Of a stretch of 8,754 nucleotides of DNA, positions 1-6,051 are shown piece after piece. The notes under the pieces were generated by a model that saw only the letters and a program-made list of their open reading frames with translations, did not search any database and was not told the DNA's origin. The translations under genes were made by a program, and so were the position numbers. How positions within the stretch are numbered: the first letter of the stretch is position 1; each line of letters starts with the position of its first letter. The DNA is taken from assembly GCA_024226105.1 (NCBI GenBank), contig JAAELZ010000286.1, positions 1 to 8,754 on the forward strand. The letters are read 5' to 3'. Source of the stretch: Pseudomonadota bacterium (lineage in GTDB: Bacteria > Pseudomonadota > Gammaproteobacteria > Arenicellales > Poriferihabitantaceae).

Positions 1-1660
1 AAACCGCGATCGACTGGCTCATGCCCGGATCGGGATTGAGCGTGGTATCGACCCAGAGATTTTTCGATTCGGGGTGAGTCTTAATGAACAGGGAGCCGCC
101 GCCCTGCCCCTTCAGCGTTCTTACCACTGACCAGGCATAAGGCTTTGAAGCATCCGTAGAGATCAGTGAAACAGAATCATCTCCCAGGTGTGAAGTTGCC
201 CAGACCCGACCGAATTCGGGGTCAATAAAATTCGCTCCCCGGCCCGGATGAGGAATTTTCCCGACCTCGACCAACTTTGTTAGCCTGGATTCCCTGGAGT
301 CAATAACCGCGATCTTGTTGGATTGATTAGCGGCTGACATGAAGTAACGATGCGAGGAATCCCATCCACCATCATGCAGGAAACGAGCCGCATCAATATT
401 CGTTATTTTCAGGTTGGCTAGATCACTGTAATCAACCATTAATACCTTGCCGGTTTCTTTCACATTCACAATGAATTCTGGCTTTTCATGTGATGCAATA
501 ATAGCCGCGACACGTGGTTCCGGGTGGTATTCTCCGGTTTCAACGGCAATGCCTCTGGTCGCAACTACTTTTATCGGTTTTAAAGTGTCACCATCCATGA
601 TGACGAACTGTGGAGGCCAATAAGTGCCTGCAATCGCATACTTATCTTCGTACCCCTCAAACTTGGAGGTTTCAACGGATCTGGCTTCCAGCCCTACCTT
701 GATTTCGGCAACAGTCTCAGGATGACTCATCCATAAGTCGATCAAATTGATTCTTGCATCACGGCCAATAACAAACAGGTAACGCCCGGAATAAGACATC
801 CTCGAAATGTGAACCGCATATCCGGTTTTAATAACACTGATTATCTCTTTACTGCCACCGTCGACAAGTGCAATCTTTCCATCGTCCCTTAATGTCACCG
901 AGAAAATATTTTCGATGTTGTAGTCGTTTTGTTTTGATTCAGGTCGTTCGTCAACAGGAATAATCACGTTCCAGCTTGCCATAAGCTCCTTCATCCCATA
1001 CTCAGGGGGAACAGGTGGCTCATTCTGCAGGTATTTTGCCATCATCTCAATTTCGTTCTCAGAAAGAACGTTGGTCTCGCCCCATGCCGGCATCCCGCCA
1101 GCTGACCCGTAGGCGATGAAGGTCTTGAGGTATTCAGTGCCGCGTTGCGTGGTGATGTCCGTAGTGAGTGGTTTGCCCGTGGCCCCTTTTCTCAATACAC
1201 CGTGGCAACCGGCGCAACGCTGGAAATAAATTTGTTTTGAAGTTTCAAAGTCTTCCTCAGACATGGCTACGCCGCCTGGATCGGCTGCTTTTTTGATTTC
1301 GCCCGCATCAATCCCGGATGCCGCTCCTCTGTAGGCGGTTGCAATTTTTTCGTCACCGCCGGCCCGTTTGCTGGAAAAATATTCAGCCACGCTTTCCATA
1401 TCCTTCTCACTCAGGCCGGATGCCATTGGTTGCATTATTGCGCTTTTTCGATCCCCGTTATTAAACGCAGTCAATTGTTTGACCAGGTAGGCTTTGCTCT
1501 GGCCGGCCAGTGATGGAAACTCCGGGTTCAGGCTCACTCCGTTGACACCATGGCAAGCGACACACTGGTTTGCTTTGCCAATCGACTCAGATTGGACTAT
1601 CGGTGACAAAAATAAGCTCGCTACAGCCAGAATCGATGCAGTAAATTGGTATTTATACAT
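1..1660 (-). CDS. nirS: Cytochrome cd1 nitrite reductase with an extra N-terminal c4/c553-like cytochrome domain (3' end cut by window)
   Basis: Periplasmic enzyme reducing nitrite to nitric oxide in denitrification. I translated the minus strand by hand; about 553 codons lie in the window and roughly the last 100 residues are missing. Residues 1-24 form a Sec signal peptide. Residues 25-100 are a c4/c553-like domain with CVACH at 33-37 and a likely distal Met in MQPMA (76-80). Residue 110 onward is ordinary NirS: an N-terminal arm with Tyr110 in YRGAAS, which corresponds to the arm Tyr of P. aeruginosa NirS; the heme c site CAGCH at 149-153 within QRCAGCHGVLRKGATGKP; then the d1 propeller with signatures GYAVHISRM, YAIAGTYWPPQF, YHPEPRVAAI, FLHDGGWDSSHRYF, PHPGRGANF and GGGSLFIKTHP. 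Start ATG at 1660 has a strong Shine-Dalgarno. NirN and NirF are unlikely because the arm and the catalytic-domain signatures are those of NirS. The usual protein is about 570 residues; this one would be about 650 because of the added domain. Confidence 0.96.
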   Translation of the reverse strand, partial: MYKYQFTASILAVASLFLSPIVQSESIGKANQCVACHGVNGVSLNPEFPSLAGQSKAYLVKQLTAFNNGDRKSAIMQPMASGLSEKDMESVAEYFSSKRAGGDEKIATAYRGAASGIDAGEIKKAADPGGVAMSEEDFETSKQIYFQRCAGCHGVLRKGATGKPLTTDITTQRGTEYLKTFIAYGSAGGMPAWGETNVLSENEIEMMAKYLQNEPPVPPEYGMKELMASWNVIIPVDERPESKQNDYNIENIFSVTLRDDGKIALVDGGSKEIISVIKTGYAVHISRMSYSGRYLFVIGRDARINLIDLWMSHPETVAEIKVGLEARSVETSKFEGYEDKYAIAGTYWPPQFVIMDGDTLKPIKVVATRGIAVETGEYHPEPRVAAIIASHEKPEFIVNVKETGKVLMVDYSDLANLKITNIDAARFLHDGGWDSSHRYFMSAANQSNKIAVIDSRESRLTKLVEVGKIPHPGRGANFIDPEFGRVWATSHLGDDSVSLISTDASKPYAWSVVRTLKGQGGGSLFIKTHPESKNLWVDTTLNPDPGMSQSIAV

Positions 1661-1667
1661 TGTATTT

Positions 1668-1673
1668 CCTCCC
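1668..1673 (-). promoter_or_regulatory. Ribosome binding site of nirS
   Basis: On the minus strand GGGAGG lies 7 bases before the ATG at 1660. It is the strongest Shine-Dalgarno in the window and fixes the nirS start, which also leads directly into a good signal peptide. Confidence 0.85.
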
Positions 1674-1707
1674 TTGGGATGCTTTTATGGGGTTTTATAT
1701 CCATTTA

Positions 1708-1713
1708 TCTATA
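1708..1713 (-). promoter_or_regulatory. Candidate -10 element of the nirS promoter
   Basis: The minus strand reads TATAGA here. If the FNR/DNR box at 1736-1749 is centred at -41.5, the transcript would start near 1701 and this hexamer falls exactly at -12 to -7. It matches TATAAT at four of six positions. The predicted leader is about 40 bases and contains the ribosome binding site. Confidence 0.6.
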
Positions 1714-1735
1714 TCAGCCTATATCTCCTGCGTAA

Positions 1736-1749
1736 TTGATCTATATCAA
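1736..1749 (-). promoter_or_regulatory. FNR/DNR-type box for nirS
   Basis: TTGATCTATATCAA is a perfect match to the TTGAT-N4-ATCAA operator bound by CRP/FNR family activators (FNR/Anr on oxygen loss, DNR/NNR on NO). Its position fits class II activation of nirS, with the -10-like TATAGA at the expected spacing. The sequence alone cannot separate an FNR site from a DNR site. Confidence 0.88.
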
Positions 1750-1776
1750 TTTGTATATAGCTTAGGGGCGATGGGC

Positions 1777-1799
1777 AACAGGTAACGGTACCTGCTGTT
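1777..1799. repeat. Short inverted repeat in the nirS-ctaA control region
   Basis: CAGGTA (1779-1784) and TACCTG (1789-1794) can pair around the loop ACGG, and AACAG (1777-1781) and CTGTT (1795-1799) offer an alternative flank pairing. It sits between the two FNR/DNR boxes, outside both predicted transcripts, so a protein-binding site is more plausible than an RNA hairpin. The rest of the 408-base gene-free stretch 1661-2068 holds the two boxes and promoters and nothing else I recognise. Confidence 0.3.
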
Positions 1800-1893
1800 C
1801 CACCCGCAGATGTTGATGATGTTAGTCATCCTGAGCAATATCCACTGATTTTTTGTTCATACTCTTATCAGGTATAGACTCATCTTTTTTCCG

Positions 1894-1907
1894 TTGATGT
1901 ATATCAA
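1894..1907 (+). promoter_or_regulatory. FNR/DNR-type box, probably for the heme A synthase gene
   Basis: TTGATGTATATCAA is a second perfect TTGAT-N4-ATCAA operator. Read rightward at -41.5 it predicts a start near 1942, with GACAAT at 1930-1935 in the -10 position (four of six matches). This would give a leader of about 127 bases before the gene at 2069. It could alternatively act as a distal second site for nirS, whose own box is 158 bases away. Confidence 0.75.
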
Positions 1908-2068
1908 GTGAACCTCAAAGAACTTCTGAGACAATCGATTTACAGCTGTTTTTATAGGGGAATAGCAGCTTTGCTACCGAGTTTGGATATGCACCACAAG
2001 TGGATTTAAAGTTGCGTGCTTAACACGATTATCCTAAGCGTAAATATACCTGTCTACCGAACAAGCCT

Positions 2069-3106
2069 TTGAAAAACACAAATCAAAAAGCTATTGCGAT
2101 CTGGCTTCTAATCTGCTGTTTAGCTATCTATGCAATGATCGTTCTCGGTGGCGTAACCCGTCTTACCGGTTCGGGTTTATCCATGGTACAGTGGGAACCC
2201 ATCATGGGTATTTTGCCACCATTAAACCAGGCCCAATGGCAGGAGACCTTTCTGCTTTATCAGCAGTTTCCTGAATATCAACAAAAAAATTTCGCGATGA
2301 CTCTGAGTGAATTTAAATCAATTTTCTGGTTTGAATATGCTCACCGAGTCCTGGGCCGCTCAATTGGTGTGCTGTTCTTTTTGCCCTTTCTGGCATTTCT
2401 TATACTTGGAAAGATCAACAGCGCATTGGCCCCCAGGCTGGTTGCTCTGTTTGTACTCGGTGGCTTACAGGGGCTAATGGGCTGGTATATGGTAAAAAGC
2501 GGGCTGGTAAGTGACCCCCATGTTAGCCAGTATCGCTTGACTGCACACCTGGTTCTGGCGGTGCTGATATACGGCTATATGTTCTGGGTTGCTCTGGATT
2601 TATTGTATCCGGATGCCAATACCAAAGCAGGTAGTTCCGGGTTAAGCCGTCTTAGCTTTATGATTACCGCAACCATCTTTATCACAATCGCGAGTGGGGG
2701 ATTTGTTGCGGGTACGCACGCCGGGTTTGCCTATAACACCTTTCCACTAATGAATGGACAACTTTTTCCCTCCGGCCTGTTCGAACTCTCTCCTTGGTGG
2801 TTAAATCTGTTTGAGAACATTGCCACGATACAGTTTAACCATCGCCTGCTGGCGACGCTGCTATTTGTTTTCATACCCGCACTCTGGTTATTATTAAGAA
2901 ATTCCTCGCAAAGATCTTCCGTGCGCAACGGGGCACACCTGCTGTTAGCTGCACTGGTGCTACAAATTACGCTTGGAATTTCTACCCTGTTATTGATTGT
3001 TCCTGTAACGCTTGCAGCAGCGCATCAGGCGGGCGCAATTTTGCTGTTTAGTGCGTCTGTATTCGTCAGCCACCAGCTCCGAGCACGAACAGGTCCAAAA
3101 CCTTAG
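2069..3106 (+). CDS. ctaA: Heme A synthase, COX15/CtaA family
   Basis: Inner-membrane enzyme that converts heme O to heme A for aa3/caa3-type cytochrome c oxidases. The 345-residue length and hydrophobic profile (about eight membrane segments) fit the family. The first helix ends in the family signature LGGVTRLTGSGLSMVQWEP. The conserved heme-ligand histidines are visible: H92 in EYAHR, H160 in RLTAH, H258 in FNHR and H319 in AAHQ, two in each half of the protein, as expected for the COX15-like type. The start is TTG at 2069. There is no in-frame ATG between the upstream stop at 2021 and this codon, and the next ATG (codon 22) would cut the first helix; the ribosome binding site is weak. It is divergent from nirS and probably under the box at 1894. 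No oxidase structural gene is in the window, so the oxidase served is unknown. Confidence 0.94.
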   Translation: MKNTNQKAIAIWLLICCLAIYAMIVLGGVTRLTGSGLSMVQWEPIMGILPPLNQAQWQETFLLYQQFPEYQQKNFAMTLSEFKSIFWFEYAHRVLGRSIGVLFFLPFLAFLILGKINSALAPRLVALFVLGGLQGLMGWYMVKSGLVSDPHVSQYRLTAHLVLAVLIYGYMFWVALDLLYPDANTKAGSSGLSRLSFMITATIFITIASGGFVAGTHAGFAYNTFPLMNGQLFPSGLFELSPWWLNLFENIATIQFNHRLLATLLFVFIPALWLLLRNSSQRSSVRNGAHLLLAALVLQITLGISTLLLIVPVTLAAAHQAGAILLFSASVFVSHQLRARTGPKP

Positions 3107-3162
3107 CTGAGATAACAAAAAGCCGCTACAGGCGTAAAGCCAGTAGACATTTGGTCACGGTC

Positions 3163-3184
3163 AGGAGATCAAGGCTCCTTATTT
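3163..3184 (+). terminator. Weak candidate terminator after ctaA
   Basis: AGGAG (3163-3167) can pair with CTCCT (3175-3179) around a 7-base loop, followed by TTATTT. The stem is only 5 bp and the T-run is interrupted, so this is a weak call. The interval 3107-3340 lies between convergent genes and shows nothing else recognisable. Confidence 0.25.
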
Positions 3185-3340
3185 GCGCCAATGATGTGAC
3201 TATATGGTTGTTATGTACAACCTGATGGTGCATGTAAATCGACGCGCCGAACTATTTTGGTGCCACTTCTACCACCCCAATCGCTCGATCTACAGCAGTG
3301 CACAACCGTGCGGATTAGCAAGAGTTGCTTTCCGATTCGC

Positions 3341-3973
3341 TCAAAATACTTCCCGTATCTGGCGATATAACGAAGCGATCGTGCCTGGATCGTGCGGCAT
3401 TGAAAAAGAGGCGACCAGGGCGCCCTGCGAATCAGTCAGAAAAATGGCGCCGGTATGGCTCACCAGATAGTGTCCGGGGCTGGTTTCGGGCTCGATGATG
3501 TATCCGGCGCCAAATTGCCCGGCCAGATTATCAATTTCAGATCTGGAGCCCGTTACCGCATAAAACTCCTTATTGAAGAAATCCATGTAACTGGCAAGAT
3601 TCTCCTGTGTATCTCTTTGTGGATCAACCGAGACAAAAATCACCTGAGTATCAGACCATACTTCGGGGGCCTTCTGGAGTTGTTTTTGCATTGCGGTCAA
3701 TACCGCGAGTGTGGTCGGGCATATATCCGGGCAGGAGGTATAGCCAAAAAAAACAAGAGACCATTTTCCATTGAGTGACTGAACATCGAATTTCTCACCG
3801 TGTTGATCGGTCAACTGGAACTCTCTAATTAGTGATACTTGCGGGCGTAGCACGCCCACCAGTTCCGATGGTATAGAAGGTTTGGATACTTTTACTACCA
3901 TATAGGCCGCGATCATAAGCAGCACGAAAAAGCCAATCAGGAGCAAGATGCTGGAAAAAGAACGAGTTTTCAT
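3341..3973 (-). CDS. SCO1/SenC/PrrC family copper-binding assembly protein (first copy)
   Basis: Membrane-anchored periplasmic thioredoxin-fold protein that delivers copper to, or reduces, the CuA centre of cytochrome oxidase; relatives also act in redox signalling. With the start at ATG 3973 it has 210 residues: an N-terminal anchor at about 6-28, then the SCO domain with the metal-binding CPDICP (Cys81, Cys85) in FFGYTSCPDICPTT, VSVDPQRDT at 114-122, and the ligand His173 in YLVSHTG. All three copper ligands are present. The frame also permits a TTG start at 4006, but a GAGG directly abuts that codon with no spacing and the 11 extra residues precede the anchor, so I prefer 3973; neither start has a good ribosome binding site. 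It is the last gene of a leftward group behind the NirT-like cytochrome and the 113-residue protein. Confidence 0.93.
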   Translation of the reverse strand: MKTRSFSSILLLIGFFVLLMIAAYMVVKVSKPSIPSELVGVLRPQVSLIREFQLTDQHGEKFDVQSLNGKWSLVFFGYTSCPDICPTTLAVLTAMQKQLQKAPEVWSDTQVIFVSVDPQRDTQENLASYMDFFNKEFYAVTGSRSEIDNLAGQFGAGYIIEPETSPGHYLVSHTGAIFLTDSQGALVASFSMPHDPGTIASLYRQIREVF

Positions 3974-4039
3974 AATATAGTTATCGTAGTTAGTGTCTGG
4001 AAACAACCTCTGGTAATGGCACGGGGCAAATACAGTTTT

Positions 4040-4381
4040 TCATTTACGAGTGCTTTTCCACTGTTTATACGCCCATCGTGCAAACACAGCCATTACCAGT
4101 AAATTAATTATCAGGCCAATAGCAAAAAAATTCGCGAGTTCCATGTTTGGCTCGGAGTTCGTCGCCGTTTCTGCTTCCGTATTGTTAGCTGAAAAAGAAC
4201 TAGATTGTGCAATGCCTGCGTGAACACCTGTTCTGGCTGCCGGCACTATAAGGCCTTGCACGGATACCTCGGGATTATCATACCCTGAGTCCCCATATGC
4301 GGCACCGTTGATGGGCCCGGCAAGGTATACAATTTGTAGCAGGGTCAGCACCAGGCAGACGGGCAGATGAACAGTTTTCAT
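4040..4381 (-). CDS. Unrecognised small exported membrane-anchored protein
   Basis: I do not recognise a family. The 113-residue product has a hydrophobic N-terminus (about 6-27, ending near NGAA) that looks like a signal peptide, a polar low-complexity middle rich in Ser, Thr, Asn and Glu (about 58-80), and a C-terminal membrane helix at about 84-104 followed by a basic tail (YKQWKSTRK). This predicts a short periplasmic segment tethered by a C-terminal helix. It contains no heme motif and only one cysteine, in the signal region. It lies 66 bases upstream of the SCO gene and 213 bases downstream of the NirT-like gene on the same strand, so it is probably co-transcribed with SCO and may assist metalloprotein assembly, which is a guess from context. 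No clear ribosome binding site precedes the ATG. Confidence 0.7.
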   Translation of the reverse strand: MKTVHLPVCLVLTLLQIVYLAGPINGAAYGDSGYDNPEVSVQGLIVPAARTGVHAGIAQSSSFSANNTEAETATNSEPNMELANFFAIGLIINLLVMAVFARWAYKQWKSTRK

Positions 4382-4538
4382 ACAGTTGCGTGAACCAATA
4401 GCGTTTATTCAATAAGCCAGTTCTGTAAGGAGTATGCCCGGTTTCTGACAGCGGTAAAGCGGGCGCGCCTCACAATATCGAGTGTAGTGTACTGCGCTAG
4501 TATATGGAACCGCTTTTAAACTACATTTTCTCTGTGAG

Positions 4539-4566
4539 CCTGTCTAGACATAATGCCTAGAACAGG
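4539..4566 (-). terminator. Imperfect hairpin downstream of the NirT-like gene
   Basis: On the minus strand CCTGTTCTAG and CTAGACAGG pair with one bulge around a 9-base loop, starting about 28 bases after the stop at 4595. No T-run follows, so it may be an mRNA 3'-end structure or attenuator rather than a true intrinsic terminator. Confidence 0.25.
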
Positions 4567-4594
4567 AGCCAAACAGGCCGGCAAACAAAAATGG

Positions 4595-5788
4595 TTAATC
4601 ATCCTGAATGGATAAAAAGGCCAGGATATCATCTATTTCACTATCGCCAAACTGTTTAAAGATTTCAGCATCTCCAGGCGCATCATGAACACGCTCAGAT
4701 TTTCGAAAATTTTCAATCTGACGCTTGAGGTAGACACTGTGCTGGCCAGTAAGCGGTGGAATCATACCATCAAAGCTGCCTTCGCCAGCCCGGCCGTGAC
4801 ACGTTGCACATTCTTTCCTATAAGCCCGTTTACCGGAATCCAGATTACCCGGATAGCGTGCAATATTAATGATCGCCCGGCTTTCTTCCAGTCTTCCCAG
4901 GGCGTCAAATGAACCGTCTTTGTCGGTGTTTTCCTCGAGGGCCGACAGGCGTGTGGGAAGTTTGATGGATGAAATATACTGAACGATGGCCTGGATATCG
5001 TCTTCAGGTAGTTCCCGATCGTTTGTATAAGGTACCATCGGGATGTTGAGCCGATCCCGGGTTTTGAAATGGTGTAGCTGTTTGCTCAGATAAGGGATGC
5101 TCATGCCCGCCAGGCGAGGGTATTCCCCGTCAATGCTGCCCTGCGCATTTTCGCCATGGCAGCCGGCACAGGTTTCATTAATTTCTTCGCCGTAGTCCAG
5201 TGCCTCCTTGAGTTCTGCGCCTTGCAAGCCTGCAATCTCAACCGTATCCGCTGCCGGTAACTGATGGGCGATGCCTTTATGGCAGTCAATGCAGGTTTTC
5301 CCTTCGGCCATTCCATCGCGGTGAATTCGAGCGGCAAAGCGGGCCTGGCCTGTAAGGTCCATACTGTCAAATTTGTGACAATTTCGACATTCCTGCGAAT
5401 CATTATTTTTCATAGTAGTCCACACCCGCTTTGCCAGGTAGGGGCGCCGTGCTGCAAATTTTTCCTGAGTATCGATGGTGCCGGCTAACCAGTGGTATAC
5501 CTCAGCCGAGGCCTGAATTTTACGTACCACCTTGGGGAACCATTCTTTGGGTACGTGGCAGTCCGGGCAGCTTGCGCGTACACCGGAGGGGTTGGATGCA
5601 TGCACGGAATGCCGGTAATCCTGATAGACTGTATTTTCCATTTCGTGGCAGGAGATACAAAATTTCAGGGTGTTGGTTGCTTCCATGGTGGTGTTGAACC
5701 CGCCCCACAGGACAACACCGAGCAGAACTAAAAGCAGGCTGCCGATGAGCGTGATGGGTTTTTTCCGGATGAATAATTTGCTGTTCAT
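4595..5788 (-). CDS. NapC/NirT-type tetraheme quinol dehydrogenase fused to a diheme c4-like cytochrome (six CxxCH)
   Basis: Predicted to oxidise membrane quinol and pass electrons to periplasmic acceptors, most likely the NirS next door. The 397-residue protein has an N-terminal anchor helix (about 12-31). A NapC/NirT/NrfH-type domain follows, with hemes at CISCH (44-48, followed by E-M as in the family's CxxCHxM first heme), CPDCH (74-78), CRNCH (134-138) and CIDCH (166-170, followed by the family's KGIAHQLP). The family normally ends about here, near 180-200 residues. The rest is two class I cytochrome c domains: CAGCH (207-211) with candidate distal Met251, and CATCH (327-331) with no Met at the expected place. 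Both resemble cytochrome c4/c553 halves (PRLAGM..YLSKQL, PPLTGQ..YLKRQI). I chose ATG 5788 over TTG 5794, although neither has a clear ribosome binding site. NrfA is excluded: no CxxCK and wrong architecture. nirT is the nearest named relative, but the fusion makes a symbol unsafe. Confidence 0.93.
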   Translation of the reverse strand: MNSKLFIRKKPITLIGSLLLVLLGVVLWGGFNTTMEATNTLKFCISCHEMENTVYQDYRHSVHASNPSGVRASCPDCHVPKEWFPKVVRKIQASAEVYHWLAGTIDTQEKFAARRPYLAKRVWTTMKNNDSQECRNCHKFDSMDLTGQARFAARIHRDGMAEGKTCIDCHKGIAHQLPAADTVEIAGLQGAELKEALDYGEEINETCAGCHGENAQGSIDGEYPRLAGMSIPYLSKQLHHFKTRDRLNIPMVPYTNDRELPEDDIQAIVQYISSIKLPTRLSALEENTDKDGSFDALGRLEESRAIINIARYPGNLDSGKRAYRKECATCHGRAGEGSFDGMIPPLTGQHSVYLKRQIENFRKSERVHDAPGDAEIFKQFGDSEIDDILAFLSIQDD

Positions 5789-5845
5789 GCTCAATAGTTT
5801 TTTAGGGCCAGGTAATGTCGATTTATTCGCCGTGTTTTTTACGCA

Positions 5846-5883
5846 CCTTCTTAAACCGGGGCTGAAGCCCCGGTTTAAGAGGG
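5846..5883. repeat. Strong REP-like palindrome in the divergent control region
   Basis: CTTAAACCGGGGCT (5850-5863) and AGCCCCGGTTTAAG (5866-5879) are perfect inverse complements with a 2-base centre, and pairing extends outward through 5846 and 5883 with one G-T pair, giving an 18-bp stem. It lies 58 bases upstream of the NirT-like start, inside any leader transcribed from the 6003 box. No T-run follows on either strand, so it is not a standard terminator. The sharp, GC-cored form suggests a dispersed REP-type element. Confidence 0.6.
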
Positions 5884-6002
5884 ATAGTATCGATAATTCG
5901 GTTATTTACTTTTGTACAGCTTAGAGATAAACAACCCGGGATTATATTCCTGATTCCGATCCGAATCGTCAGTTTATCGCCCTGATGTGACAGGGTCGGA
6001 TG

Positions 6003-6016
6003 TTGATACATATCAA
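6003..6016. promoter_or_regulatory. FNR/DNR-type box between the NirT-like and FixH-like genes
   Basis: TTGATACATATCAA is the third perfect TTGAT-N4-ATCAA operator. Rightward, CACAAT at 6039-6044 sits at exactly the -10 spacing seen for the 1894 box and predicts a start near 6051. Leftward, GATAAA on the minus strand (5973-5978) lies two bases off the ideal spacing and would give a transcript through the palindrome to the NirT-like gene. The site may serve both genes. Its last base is the A of an ATG at 6016. Confidence 0.82.
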
Positions 6017-6051
6017 TGAAGAATAACGTTTTTCACCACACAATTGAACGG

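Noticed and set aside
1..1660. Reading the leftmost gene as nirN or nirF
   Set aside because: The NirS arm Tyr, the heme c segment and d1 signatures such as FLHDGGWDSSHRYF match catalytic NirS far better.
1494..1739. Plus-strand open frame over the start of nirS
   Set aside because: It is antisense to the signal peptide and first heme domain of nirS and to its promoter; its product has no family features.
3204..3778. Two plus-strand open frames over the first SCO gene
   Set aside because: They overlap the intact SCO reading frame antisense and have arbitrary composition and no start signals.
4004..4006. TTG start for the first SCO gene
   Set aside because: GAGG abuts the codon with no spacing and the extension adds only a polar stretch before the anchor; ATG 3973 gives a normal SCO N-terminus.
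5101..5731. Several frames overlapping the NirT-like gene, some rich in Cys
   Set aside because: The cysteines come from reading heme-motif codons in the wrong frame or strand; only the 4595-5788 frame gives six ordered CxxCH sites.
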